NCBI GenBank assembly: GCA_963555775.3
Contig: CAUVWY020000010.1
Span: 1,240,001-1,304,000, forward strand
Direction of reading: 5' to 3'
From: JAJEDW01 sp963555775
GTDB lineage: Bacteria > Acidobacteriota > Terriglobia > 20CM-2-55-15
Length of the DNA stretch: 64,000 nt
Positions 18,327 through 27,244 of this stretch are shown here, piece after piece (position 1 is the first letter of the stretch; each line of letters opens with the position of its first letter). The notes under the pieces were generated by a model. The model was not told the origin of the DNA. It made no database searches and saw only the letters and a program-made list of their open reading frames with translations. The translations under genes and the position numbers were made by a program.

Positions 18327-18693
18327 CGGCGATCAATCTACCATCGGTCGCGGCATTCGTGCACCCGGGCTTTCTGCGCGGCAACGGCGGGATCGAGAAA
18401 AGCGTTGCAGGTATCGAGATCTTGTCGGGGTGCCTCGGCCGACCGCCATGCCTGCCGGAAATGCGATGAGATTGTGGTTCCGAACCGCATTCGGCAAGCC
18501 GATGCTGGACGGGGCAGACGTGCCGGTATCGGTCGCCGCGATCATTTCGGCATCGTAGTAGTGCCGCGAGACCCGATCTTTACCGGTTGGCGGACGCTCC
18601 TTGCCGAATGAAATTGAGATGCTCGATCCTTGGCCCGTTCTGGCCGTTTCATATCGTCCTAAAGTTCAACTCGACTTGGAGTTCACGGCACCG
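18327..18693. other. Spacer between hsdR and the AbiEii-like gene
   Basis: A short minus-strand frame (18545-18333) has no recognisable content. The hsdR start has a TAGATT box 8 nt upstream on the minus strand, which may be its promoter. Nothing else is supported. Confidence 0.4.
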
Positions 18694-19563
18694 CTACCGC
18701 CTTAGACCTATGGCACGAAGCCATGCATTCGTTTGGCCGAAAGCGTCCTGCTGCCATTGGTCGGGCGTGCGGTCGCCCAAGATGTCGCTGTCCTCAACAA
18801 ACTCCCGCACACTTGTGGGTCCGAAACTGTCGAAAGCTTCGAACTTCCGTGCAATATACCCGTAGCCTTCAGCACCTTCGAGGGCCGCCAGGACAGGGCG
18901 GCAGTCTTCCCCCAGGACGTCGACACCGCCTGGATAGTTTCGGATGCAATAGTAGATGTCATAGGCGTCCTTTCTCTTGAGACGGTTGTTTATCGCAAAG
19001 CCTTTCATGGCGAGCAACGCCGGAATCGACGCTACTGCTATTTCAACGGTGTTCTTGCCGCCACCGGGCATCTGGCCTTTGATCTCGACCAGCCGATTAA
19101 ACCGAAGTGCAAGGTCGGTACCACCGGCCCTTTGCACCGCGAAGCGATCGACAAGCGGCGGCTGGTTCTTCGCGATGTCGGCATCAGGTGGCATCAGGAA
19201 GTCCAAAATGACGTCAATCGGCACTCCGCCATCGTCGGCATCAATTCGACGAACCAGTTGAAACCGGCGAAGTTCTTCGCGCTGTCGATAGCCTTGTTTC
19301 GTGAGGCTATCGATGAGCATGGCGTATTCGCCGCTGCCAAGTGCCTCCGCATCAAGGCAGAGATCGATATCCATGGTGCCCACATGCGCCATCTCGGCGT
19401 TGTCAAGCAGCAGCCACGGCACGGCGCCGCCCACCACCGCGAACTTGCCGCGAAAGCTCCCGAGGATTTGGCCAACCTCTATCAGAACCTGTTTCACGGC
19501 CTTGGCCGTGCGGTCGTCGTAATCGTTTGCATGTTGCGGTTCGGCGGGCGTTACCGGGGCCAT
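18694..19563 (-). CDS. AbiEii-type nucleotidyltransferase toxin-like protein
   Basis: This 289-residue protein has the nucleotidyltransferase pattern FAVVGGAVPWLLL then GTMDIDLCL (the D-x-D metal pair) and a downstream NRLKRKDAYDIYYCI helix, as in DUF1814/AbiEii nucleotidyltransferases. Such toxins transfer nucleotides to cellular RNAs and are neutralised by AbiEi. It overlaps the upstream partner by 13 nt, so the two are translationally coupled. The toxin role is known for the family and inferred here. Confidence 0.78.
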   Translation of the reverse strand: MAPVTPAEPQHANDYDDRTAKAVKQVLIEVGQILGSFRGKFAVVGGAVPWLLLDNAEMAHVGTMDIDLCLDAEALGSGEYAMLIDSLTKQGYRQREELRRFQLVRRIDADDGGVPIDVILDFLMPPDADIAKNQPPLVDRFAVQRAGGTDLALRFNRLVEIKGQMPGGGKNTVEIAVASIPALLAMKGFAINNRLKRKDAYDIYYCIRNYPGGVDVLGEDCRPVLAALEGAEGYGYIARKFEAFDSFGPTSVREFVEDSDILGDRTPDQWQQDAFGQTNAWLRAIGLRR

Positions 19564-20636
19564 TGGAGCGTCTCCTCCCTTAGAAAGTCGGCCGCTTCAC
19601 GGCCACGGTCGCCTGCAATCGACAGATCGAGATAGGTCTGGACTTCGCTTGTGCATACAATGCCGGGCGCCGGCTCTTTGCTATCAAGGAATATGCCGTC
19701 ATCCTTCACGACGAGGATGACGACGTTCTCACCTTTTTGAGCACTTGAAAGCTGCAGTACCTCTCGCAGGCGATCGGCGCCCAGGTCATCGGCATAGAAG
19801 TAGTGTGTCGACGACCGTCCATACGGAGCAAGCCAGCGCGCCGCCGAAAACGACGCCAGAATCGCTCTGCCATGATCGGGTTGGGCGGTAAGCGTATTGG
19901 GCAAGACGCGCTCGAACGCTTCTCCATGGAAGTGGGTGTAGCCAGCCGTTCGCTGACCGGACGGGCGGCTGTAGTTCTCCCGCCATGCGTCCAGCAACGG
20001 ATTCGGATTTGTTAATGCAATACCGCCGGTGAATTCCTCCGCCCATTCCCGATCGAATAGCGCCTTCCGAACATTGCTTATATGGCCGAGGCTGACACGG
20101 GCGGCCGCCGCCAGTTCGGTCACGCGCCATTCGTGTAGAGGATCGCGGAGCATAACGCGAAGCACGCGTGCAGCCTTCGGGCTGAAAATCGACCTCAGTG
20201 AGCGGCGTTCCAATCGAGGTTTCTCCGCGACGAATCGATCGATATACACGCCGTCAAACTGAAGGCGGGCGTTCCCGATCAAGTCGACAAATCCTATTTC
20301 GAACTCGTCGCAGACGCGCCGCGACTCTTCGGAGATGTAGGGTGCGATGAACACCGGTATGGCGTTGCTTTTGTCAAGGCGGGCCAAATAGTGACGCAAC
20401 TGGAGCGCGGCCATCCGCGCGAATCGAGGCTGTCCACTGTGCTTCACTTCGATTACAAGCTCTTGGGTCCGGCCAAAAGCGCGTAACCGGACACAGAGAT
20501 CGAAGCGCCAGTCCTCGATGACGGGTTCAGGTTCGATGATGTCAAATTGAATGGCCGGTATGCGCTTCAGAAGGGCCTCGATAGCCCTCCTCGCTTCGTC
20601 TAAAAGTGTGACCCGTGATTCAAGCGATTTCAACAT
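19551..20636 (-). CDS. AbiEi-type antitoxin / transcriptional regulator
   Basis: This 361-residue protein has an N-terminal part that could be a restriction-endonuclease-like fold (DWRFDLCVRL, ELVIEVKHSGQPRFA). A winged-helix segment follows (EWRVTELAAAARVSLGHISN), then an AbiEi-type C-terminus. It precedes the AbiEii-like nucleotidyltransferase in the standard antitoxin-first order. Two palindromes directly upstream of its start (20641-20670) are good candidates for an autoregulatory operator, as AbiEi antitoxins repress their own promoters. Confidence 0.72.
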   Translation of the reverse strand: MLKSLESRVTLLDEARRAIEALLKRIPAIQFDIIEPEPVIEDWRFDLCVRLRAFGRTQELVIEVKHSGQPRFARMAALQLRHYLARLDKSNAIPVFIAPYISEESRRVCDEFEIGFVDLIGNARLQFDGVYIDRFVAEKPRLERRSLRSIFSPKAARVLRVMLRDPLHEWRVTELAAAARVSLGHISNVRKALFDREWAEEFTGGIALTNPNPLLDAWRENYSRPSGQRTAGYTHFHGEAFERVLPNTLTAQPDHGRAILASFSAARWLAPYGRSSTHYFYADDLGADRLREVLQLSSAQKGENVVILVVKDDGIFLDSKEPAPGIVCTSEVQTYLDLSIAGDRGREAADFLREETLQWPR

Positions 20637-20640
20637 ATGC

Positions 20641-20670
20641 TGAAATTAGCTGTTTCAGTGAAATATTTCA
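20641..20670. promoter_or_regulatory. Paired palindromes, putative AbiEi operator
   Basis: The sequence holds TGAAATTAGCTGTTTCA and, one base later, TGAAATATTTCA. The half-site TGAAA/TTTCA therefore appears four times within 30 bp, immediately upstream of the antitoxin start codon. Confidence 0.6.
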
Positions 20671-20879
20671 AGGTTGCGGCGTCGTTTCTGTGAGGTGGTG
20701 CACCGCAAATCCAATGGAGCCCTTGGGAGCGCACCGGCATAAGGGGCCTCAAAGATCCGCACGCGGTCGCGGCTGTGGCGTAGCCGTCAACCTGTAAACC
20801 GTGTCGCCTTATGGCCGATATTGATGATTATGCGGCATTGCGGCACAACTCGACTTGTGCGAATCGTCGCCACCAGAAC

Positions 20880-21013
20880 TTGGGACCGCACCGTTCGCAA
20901 TCTACATGCTGACCGCCTATGCGGAGGCCGACCGTGACGACCTGACTCCAGCAGACAGGAAAGCCCTATCCCGACTGGTTGCCGCGATCAAGAACGACGA
21001 GCTAAGCCGATGA
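20880..21013 (+). pseudogene. RelE/HigB-like toxin C-terminal remnant
   Basis: The frame reads IYMLTAYAEADRDDLTPADR then KALSRLVAAIKND and stops at 21011-21013, overlapping the next ATG (ATGA). This tail is typical of RelE/HigB-type toxins that precede an HTH antitoxin. No convincing N-terminal half is present upstream, so the toxin appears truncated. Confidence 0.5.
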
Positions 21014-21315
21014 CGATGGAACGAACACAGGTGGATCGGGAAGTAGAGGCGGTCATGGGCGAGGTTCTTGCCCATGTGCGCGGTGAAGTGGATCTACCGT
21101 GCCGCATTGTGGACGATCCCGCCGCAGAGCCTATTATTGCGGTACGGAAGCGTATGAAGTTGAGTCGCCGCAAGTTCGCGGATCGATTTGGTCTCGACGT
21201 ACGTGCCGTGCAGGATTGGGAACAGGGACGCCGTTTTCCGGATCGCGCCACGGGCCTCCTGCTGACCGTCATCGACCGTGCGCCAGACGCCGTCGTGATT
21301 GCGCTCAGCGAGTGA
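21010..21315 (+). CDS. HTH (XRE/HigA-type) antitoxin
   Basis: This 101-residue protein has a DNA-binding domain (KLSRRKFADRFGLDVRAVQD, then WEQGRRFPDR) in its second half, typical of antitoxins that follow their toxin gene. It overlaps the toxin remnant by 4 nt. With the toxin truncated it is probably an orphan antitoxin. Confidence 0.7.
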   Translation: MTMERTQVDREVEAVMGEVLAHVRGEVDLPCRIVDDPAAEPIIAVRKRMKLSRRKFADRFGLDVRAVQDWEQGRRFPDRATGLLLTVIDRAPDAVVIALSE

Positions 21316-21525
21316 GTGGCGCGCGTGCGAACGAACCATGGAGCCTCGGCTCTACACGAAGCGCAATAACCTCCCCGAGCCAAGGCCCTCAGTTGGATGG
21401 GAATGAGCCCCTGGGAGCGCGTTATTCGGGGGCGGCGCCGAGGAACAAGAGCGGGCGCGGCGCGTATACCGGCGCGACCGGCGCGAGGCACGCGCCTTAG
21501 AACGCGCCGCACCACGCGCCGGAGA

Positions 21526-21844
21526 AGAGATGAGACGGCGTTCGAAGTGCGCGATGGAGCCGAAGACGTGGAACTCGAGTTCGCCGGCCGTCGACGGTTT
21601 CGAGCAGCTCCCGGAGTGAGCGTCCGAGCCGGTCGAGGCGAATGATGCACAGGCGGTCACCGGGTCTGGCGTGATCGATGAGCTCGGCGAGGCCAGGGCG
21701 GTCGAAGCGCTTACCCGAGACGATGTCGGTGAAGACGCGAATAGCGCCAGCCTCAATCAGCCGGTCGCGCTGGGCGTCGGGATTCTGGTCGTGGGTCGAG
21801 ACGCGAGCGTAGCCCAGGGTGTCGCCCACACGGGCCGACGCCAC
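21526..21844 (-). pseudogene. Serine resolvase/invertase remnant A, frameshifted
   Basis: The N-terminal catalytic domain is clear (LGYARVSTHDQNPDAQRDRL, with the catalytic Ser; then DRLGRSLRELLETV). After about residue 82 the frame shifts and the following segment FHVFGSIAHFERRLIS appears in another frame. The C-terminal DNA-binding domain is gone. It lies just downstream of pckA on the same strand. Confidence 0.8.
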
Positions 21845-21978
21845 CGTATCAATATCGATCCTATTTGGCGCTCTTTTTTCTTGTTGTTGGATTTCTGCTT
21901 CAACTCGTTAGCAACTGGCTGTAGAAACCCCCCTTGACGGGGATTGCAGGTCGAGCCTGCCATGCTCGAGGAGAGTCT

Positions 21979-23565
21979 CTAAACTCTTGGTCCGGCCGAT
22001 CGAACAGTTTCACTGACTCCGGTTTCGTAGCTGGCAAAGTTGGTCCGAAATAACGCTGCCAGTTTCTTTGCCGTGCGGTCATAGGCCTCGGCGTCGGCCC
22101 AGGTCTTGCGCGGGATGAGCACGTTCCCGGGAACGCCGGGACACTCGGTGACGACAGCGAACCCGAAGACAGGATCCTCGACAACCGGGGCAACCCGGAG
22201 CTTTCCGGAATGGATGGCGTCGATAATGCTTCGCGTAAAGCTCAGTTTCATGCGGGCCCCGGTGCCGTATGCGCCGCCGCTCCACCCAGTGTTGACAAGC
22301 CACACGTTCGCCCGGTGTTGCTGCATCTTTTCCGCCAGCAATTCTGCATACTTGCCCGGATGCCAGACGAGAAAGGGTCCGCCAAAACAGGGTGAAAACG
22401 TCGCCTGTGGCTCGGTTACACCCATTTCAGTTCCAGCGACCTTTGCCGTGTAGCCGCTGATGAAGTGATACATGGCTTGTTCGGGTGTCAGGCGACTGAC
22501 CGGCGGGAGGACGCCGAACGCGTCACAGGTCAAAAAGATCACATCGGTTGGGTGTCCCGCCACGCAGGGGATTCGGGCGTTATGGATGAACTCGATGGGG
22601 TAAGCCCCCCGCGTATTCTCCGTGATTGATTGATCGCTGAAGTCCACCGCGTGATCAAATGCGTCGTAGGCCACGTTCTCAAGGACGGCTCCAAAACGAA
22701 GCGCCTGGAAAATAGCGGGCTCCAGTTCGGGCGTCAGGTCGATCGCTTTGGCGTAGCAGCCGCCTTCAATGTTAAAGATGCCATGGTCCGTCCAGCAGTG
22801 TTCGTCGTCGCCGACCAGATCCCGCTTCGGATCCGCAGACAACGTCGTCTTTCCGGTTCCCGACAGTCCGAACATGACTGAACTGCGTTCGCTGTTTTTC
22901 TCGGCAGTTGCCGAGCAATGCATCGAGAGGACACCTCTCTTCGGCATGAAGTAATTCATCAACGTCAAGATGCCCTTCTTCATCTCGCCTGCGTATTCGG
23001 TCCCCAAAACGACCATTTCGCGAGACTCGAGATTGACGTCCACGCTCGTCTTCGAAGTCATGCCGGTCGTGTGACGGTTGGCGGGAAACCGGCCGGCGTT
23101 GAAAATCACGACGTCCGGTTCGCCAAATGTCTGGAGTTCCTCCTTCGTCGGCCGGATCAACATCGTGTGCATGAAAAGAGCGTGGTAGGGCCGGGTGCAG
23201 ATCACGCGCACCTTGAGGCGATAGTGCGGATCCCAGCCTGCGAAGGCATCTACGACATACAGGTAGGCACGTATATTGAGGTAGTCGGTGGCCCGCTCTC
23301 GATTTACGCCAAAGGTGGAGTTCTCAATGGCGACATTCACCGGGCCCCACCAGACCTCGTGCTCGGAAGCCTCGTGCCGGACGATGCGCTTGTCCTTGGG
23401 AGACCGCCCGGTTTTCGTGCCCGAGAAGGCGATCAGGGCGCCCGAGCTGGAGATCACGGAATCTTTTTCGGTCCGGATCGCCGCTTGATACAACGTCGCG
23501 GGCGAGAGGTTGCGCCGGACGTCTTCCACAGTGATCCCGTACTGGCTCAGGTTCAGACCCGCCAT
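21979..23565 (-). CDS. pckA: Phosphoenolpyruvate carboxykinase (ATP)
   Basis: This 528-residue enzyme converts oxaloacetate and ATP to phosphoenolpyruvate, ADP and CO2 in gluconeogenesis. The P-loop GLSGTGKTT (233-241), substrate motif SGTKTGRSPKDK and the metal region MHCSATAEKN are all present. Length is normal for the ATP-dependent class. It is a single-gene unit flanked by resolvase remnants A and B, which is unusual for a central-metabolism gene. Confidence 0.97.
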   Translation of the reverse strand: MAGLNLSQYGITVEDVRRNLSPATLYQAAIRTEKDSVISSSGALIAFSGTKTGRSPKDKRIVRHEASEHEVWWGPVNVAIENSTFGVNRERATDYLNIRAYLYVVDAFAGWDPHYRLKVRVICTRPYHALFMHTMLIRPTKEELQTFGEPDVVIFNAGRFPANRHTTGMTSKTSVDVNLESREMVVLGTEYAGEMKKGILTLMNYFMPKRGVLSMHCSATAEKNSERSSVMFGLSGTGKTTLSADPKRDLVGDDEHCWTDHGIFNIEGGCYAKAIDLTPELEPAIFQALRFGAVLENVAYDAFDHAVDFSDQSITENTRGAYPIEFIHNARIPCVAGHPTDVIFLTCDAFGVLPPVSRLTPEQAMYHFISGYTAKVAGTEMGVTEPQATFSPCFGGPFLVWHPGKYAELLAEKMQQHRANVWLVNTGWSGGAYGTGARMKLSFTRSIIDAIHSGKLRVAPVVEDPVFGFAVVTECPGVPGNVLIPRKTWADAEAYDRTAKKLAALFRTNFASYETGVSETVRSAGPRV

Positions 23566-23691
23566 GAAAAATCCTCGCTTTCCGAGCCATTCTGCTCGGT
23601 CAGTCGCTGATTATAATGGCGGATTTCAATGGAAAGAAGGGGTCATCGCAAGGTTTGTTCGTAGAATTACACTAAGGGACCAAAGGGCCTC

Positions 23692-23835
23692 GGTTTCGAG
23701 CAGCTCCCTGAGTGACCGTCCGAGCCGGTCGCGCTGGGCGTCGGGGTTCTGGTCGTGGGTCGAGACGCGAGCGTAGCCCAGGGTGTCGCCCACGCGGTCC
23801 GGTGCCGCCGTCTCAATATCGTTCGTTTGGGACAT
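23692..23835 (-). pseudogene. Serine resolvase remnant B with internal deletion
   Basis: It encodes LGYARVSTHDQNPDAQRDRL directly joined to GRSLRELLET. Compared with remnant A, 132 bp are missing between two copies of the 9-mer AGCCGGTCG (21627-21635 and 21759-21767 in remnant A), leaving a single copy here. Confidence 0.78.
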
Positions 23836-24008
23836 GTGGGCGATGGCGCCTTCCTGCCAGCGCCTCCGTGTGTCTTATCCCATGTCGGATTCTATGTCTT
23901 GCATACGTCGAGCAAAAGAGAATGTCTCGGAGACCCGTGCTGACGAGCCGGCTCAGCGACACTGTACGCCGAATTTCAACAGCGGGCTGGACATCCCCCA
24001 ACGAAGGA

Positions 24009-24269
24009 CTAGAAGACATTCTTCACTAACCATTCAGCTCCCTCGATCAGTTCGTCGACCTGTACCTTTGTCGGCTCGGTATCCTTCCTGTAGGAACATA
24101 GATTTCGCAGATCAGCGAGGAAGCTGATTTTTCGCCACGCCGGGATGTCAACCACAGAGGCCGCTTTGAGCGAATCATTGAGATCAGCGATCGTTGGGTT
24201 CTTCTTTGAGATCTTGATGCCATGCGCGCCTGAAACCTTCTGCAAATGGCTCTCGATGACAACGCCCAC
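24009..24269 (-). CDS. Small HEPN-like (DUF4145-like) protein or remnant
   Basis: This stretch of about 86 residues reads IADLNDSLKAASVVD, WRKISFLADLRNLCSYRKD and LIEGAEWLVKNVF. It resembles the C-terminal helices of DUF4145-type HEPN proteins, but the usual RNxCxH histidine is Tyr (RNLCSY). The frame stays open upstream past the assigned start, so a 5' truncation is likely. Confidence 0.4.
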   Translation of the reverse strand: MGVVIESHLQKVSGAHGIKISKKNPTIADLNDSLKAASVVDIPAWRKISFLADLRNLCSYRKDTEPTKVQVDELIEGAEWLVKNVF

Positions 24270-24469
24270 AAGTGCCCCGGCAGCCCTCGCGCCGGATGAA
24301 GCGCGCGAAGGACCTGAAGGTTTCTGACTGAAGTGGAAGAAGGCGCAAACGATGCGGGGGCGGCGCCGACCGGATGGACGCCCGCCCGGTTATGCCGCAG
24401 CGACCGTGATATCATTCGCCCCGATACGAGCATGAAGTCGGCAATGCCGACCGTACCGATTTGGAAACT

Positions 24470-24781
24470 ATGTCACGCATCGAAGCACTGAAGGGTTTCG
24501 TCGAGGAGGATCCGAAAGATTCGTTTTCCAGATACGCCCTGGCAATGGAATACGTCAAGCTGGGGAACCTGGACGATGCCGTTCGGGAATTCGAAACGGT
24601 CGCGTCGAACGACCCCGACTACGTGGCTACGTACTACCAACTCGCCAAGGCATACGAAATCGCGGGTCAACCCGACGACGCGGAGCGCACCTACAGGCAG
24701 GGGATCGCCGTCGCCACACGCGTCGGCAACCAACACGCACGCGAAGAACTGGCCGCGGCGCTCGAACTACTGACCGAATAA
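24470..24781 (+). CDS. Small TPR-repeat protein
   Basis: This protein of ~103 residues starts at the ATG (24470) rather than the upstream in-frame TTG (24461). It has two to three tetratricopeptide repeats (RYALAMEYVKLGNLDDAVRE, TYYQLAKAYEIAGQPDDAER). Probably a protein-protein adaptor. The next gene begins 70 bp downstream. Confidence 0.75.
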   Translation: MSRIEALKGFVEEDPKDSFSRYALAMEYVKLGNLDDAVREFETVASNDPDYVATYYQLAKAYEIAGQPDDAERTYRQGIAVATRVGNQHAREELAAALELLTE

Positions 24782-24837
24782 GCGCCAACCGCGCTCCCGG
24801 CGATACTCGTCGAGAGCTATTCCGCCTGGATTCCACG

Positions 24838-24843
24838 TATAAT
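24838..24843 (+). promoter_or_regulatory. TATAAT box 7 nt before ATG (leaderless promoter)
   Basis: Sequence CACGTATAATACGCGCCATG: a perfect -10 box ends 7 nt upstream of the start at 24851, placing the transcription start at or next to the ATG. Confidence 0.6.
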
Positions 24844-24850
24844 ACGCGCC

Positions 24851-25126
24851 ATGGGTCGACTGAAGATCAAAAAGAAGGGCTCCGTACTGCCCTTTCGAGA
24901 AACAGTCGCATTCCGTTTCATCATGGTTGGAATTGCGTTAATTCTTTTTCTGATCTCCACATTCCAGTTGATCCGCGCCATTCGAACCGACAACACCACT
25001 CTACTGACAATCGCGATCGTGATGACAATTGGCACCGCCGGACTGGCGCTGTTCAATGTGAGCCGGATGACGCGGGCGAAAGTCCCCAAGAGCGCTCAAC
25101 AAAGAATGAAGCGAGCCAGACGTTAA
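24851..25126 (+). CDS. Small two-segment membrane protein
   Basis: This 91-residue protein has two hydrophobic segments (FIMVGIALILFLISTF and LLTIAIVMTIGTAGLALF) between very basic ends (GRLKIKKKG; QQRMKRARR). The function is unknown. A TATAAT box lies 7 nt before the ATG and no ribosome-binding site is seen. Confidence 0.65.
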   Translation: MGRLKIKKKGSVLPFRETVAFRFIMVGIALILFLISTFQLIRAIRTDNTTLLTIAIVMTIGTAGLALFNVSRMTRAKVPKSAQQRMKRARR

Positions 25127-25172
25127 CCCGCCTCTCTCAGTACGCCTTTCACGGCGCACTGAGAAAAACGTT

Positions 25173-26351
25173 TCAATTGCCTTCGGTGGGAACTTCCGCG
25201 CCTTTGTCGCTCCTGCCGCTCATCTCGCCAACACCGGCAACTTCCGGACGGTCGCGGCCGAGTTCCCTGATCGTCAGCAGAAGTGCGGTCATGTGCGACA
25301 GGAACCAGAGCGGAGCAAACCAGACCGCGGCGTTCAGGCGGCGGGCATAGAAAAAATAGCTGGTTGCCATCAGGCTGTAGCCGAACGCCGAGAAGTAAAG
25401 GATGCCGAGGCCCGGAAGACCGGGGTCTGACGACAGGATACCGACCAGAATACCCAACACCGAAACGATGGATACGGCCGCGCTCACCAAGGCGAATCCC
25501 GTCACGCGCCCGACGTTCAGCGACCCGACGTCCAACGTCGACAGCAACGATTTGACGGTCGCTTCCCGACCGATCCACCCCGACCCGTCTCCATGAAACG
25601 TTCTCAAGCCCTCGACCTTGTAGCTCCATAGAGTCCAGCCCGATTCGTTCAGGACGCCCGGCAATCGGTTCATCTTGTTGAGGGTCGAGTGGGTGTTCCC
25701 GTGAAGAAGCAGAAATGGGGCGGACATGTTCATATGGCCCTTGTTCTCGCGTCCCCGGTCCAGAGCCCGAAGCATGCGCACGAACCACTCCAACGAAGGC
25801 GCGAGCAGTCGCTGCCGGATCGAGCGGCATTCCACTCCCGGAATCATCGCCACGGCCGCAATGTCTTCGACGCTCGCAAACTCCACTGCAGACTCCACCG
25901 CGCAGGCGTCCATCAGAATGTCGTTGTCGGCGATCAGAATCCACGATCCAAGGATATTCTGCCGCGCATGCTCGAATGCCCGTATGCGGTCGCTTTCGGT
26001 CTCGATCGGGAACGGAATGGGAACTTCCCGCGTAGCGACGTGCGAACGGACCTCCCGAAATTCGGCCACGAAACGGGCATGCTCGGCGTTGCTTTCCTCA
26101 TACAGCAGCAACAACTCGATGAACGGGTACGATTGGTCCAGTATCGATTGCAGGCCGCGTCTGGCCGCTTCATCGGTCGAGCGAATGGGGACGAGGAGGG
26201 ATACAAGGCCGTGCGCGTTGGATGAGCTTCGCGGACCCAAACGGGAGCGTCTGGTGAGCGCGAACCAACTTTCCAGAAAAACCACCAGCGTCACGAGCGA
26301 GGAAATCCAACAGACAACCAGCAGAGAGTAACTGAATACGGCGCCGAGCAC
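25173..26351 (-). CDS. Membrane glycosyltransferase, family 2-like
   Basis: This 392-residue protein has an N-terminal membrane anchor, then a GT-A fold region (SLLVPIRSTDEAARRGLQSI; ILIADNDILM with the D-x-D metal site) and three or four C-terminal membrane segments. This resembles ceramide glucosyltransferase-like GT2 enzymes (HpnI type). The donor and acceptor are unknown. It converges with the small membrane gene at 24851-25126. Confidence 0.72.
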   Translation of the reverse strand: MLGAVFSYSLLVVCWISSLVTLVVFLESWFALTRRSRLGPRSSSNAHGLVSLLVPIRSTDEAARRGLQSILDQSYPFIELLLLYEESNAEHARFVAEFREVRSHVATREVPIPFPIETESDRIRAFEHARQNILGSWILIADNDILMDACAVESAVEFASVEDIAAVAMIPGVECRSIRQRLLAPSLEWFVRMLRALDRGRENKGHMNMSAPFLLLHGNTHSTLNKMNRLPGVLNESGWTLWSYKVEGLRTFHGDGSGWIGREATVKSLLSTLDVGSLNVGRVTGFALVSAAVSIVSVLGILVGILSSDPGLPGLGILYFSAFGYSLMATSYFFYARRLNAAVWFAPLWFLSHMTALLLTIRELGRDRPEVAGVGEMSGRSDKGAEVPTEGN

Positions 26352-26532
26352 CTTACATTTCTAATGCCCCGGCCGGCAACTGTCAACCGAAGTCGTCTAC
26401 TCCACCCGATCGACGACTTGTACGTCGCCGGCTTCGGATGTTCGGCGGGCATTCAGCTTGCCTTCAGCGGTGCGTTCAACACGCGTTCAACGCGCATTCA
26501 GCTTGCGTTTAACTGTACCTTGAGCGGTGCTC

Positions 26533-27162
26533 TTAACGATGAAAGTGCCGGATTTTTCGGTACAACTCGCCGGTCGCCTTGCAGTCGGCAAGGCAATATT
26601 CGGCGATCTCGTCCAGGCGCCCCTGCCTGAAGTATTCGCCCACCTTGCTGCCGTCCATGCCGTCCTTGGGAGAGGCCACACCAAAGATCTCACAAAAGAA
26701 TTCCAGGGTGCCCTTCTTGTAACGGTCGTAGTTGGTCAGTGCTTCACGCACGTCGAAGTGACGATCGGTCGCGAAACGGCGGGTGTCGAGCAGCAGGTCG
26801 CGGGGCGCCATCACGCCCAGAATCGCACTCCGGATGTTGATGTACGGAAAATCGAACGACTTTCCGTTGAAGGTGACGAACCGCGTCGGCCGGATCTGAA
26901 CCAGATCGGACCAGAAGTTGGACAACAACTCCCGCTCGTCGCTCTGACAATACGCGCGCGATCGATCCATCTCGATCCAGTACACGCCGATACAGACGAT
27001 GCGTCCGGTGCACGGGTCCAGACCCATTCGCTCGACGATCGCTTCCCTGGCCGCCTCATCCTCGGCATTGGCCATCAGTATTTCCAACGCCCGCGGCGGG
27101 ATCGACCCGGTGTCCTGCCGCACGGTTTCGATATCGACGACGAGTGTGCTGTGGCTGGCCAT
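26533..27162 (-). CDS. PolB-like 3'-5' exonuclease (DEDDy)
   Basis: This 209-residue protein carries the three Exo motifs of DnaQ-like nucleases: VVDIET (D-x-E) near the N-terminus, FNGKSFDFPYI in the middle and EYCLADCKATGELY at the end. It corresponds to the family of stand-alone exonucleases related to the PolB proofreading domain. Probably acts in DNA repair. Confidence 0.85.
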   Translation of the reverse strand: MASHSTLVVDIETVRQDTGSIPPRALEILMANAEDEAAREAIVERMGLDPCTGRIVCIGVYWIEMDRSRAYCQSDERELLSNFWSDLVQIRPTRFVTFNGKSFDFPYINIRSAILGVMAPRDLLLDTRRFATDRHFDVREALTNYDRYKKGTLEFFCEIFGVASPKDGMDGSKVGEYFRQGRLDEIAEYCLADCKATGELYRKIRHFHR

Positions 27163-27244
27163 GGTACTCCGGAATTCTTTCGATACGCCTTGGCAGCGTG
27201 AGCAAGAACCGTGTGCGCGAGACTGGCGGGTTCCGTCAGTGCCG

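Noticed and set aside
17301..18611. 436-residue plus-strand frame opposite hsdR
   Set aside because: Shadow of a well-supported gene, no motif, no ribosome site.
21979..23565. pckA as cargo of a composite transposon
   Set aside because: The flanking resolvase fragments are in direct orientation but neither is complete and no terminal repeats were found; kept only as an observation.
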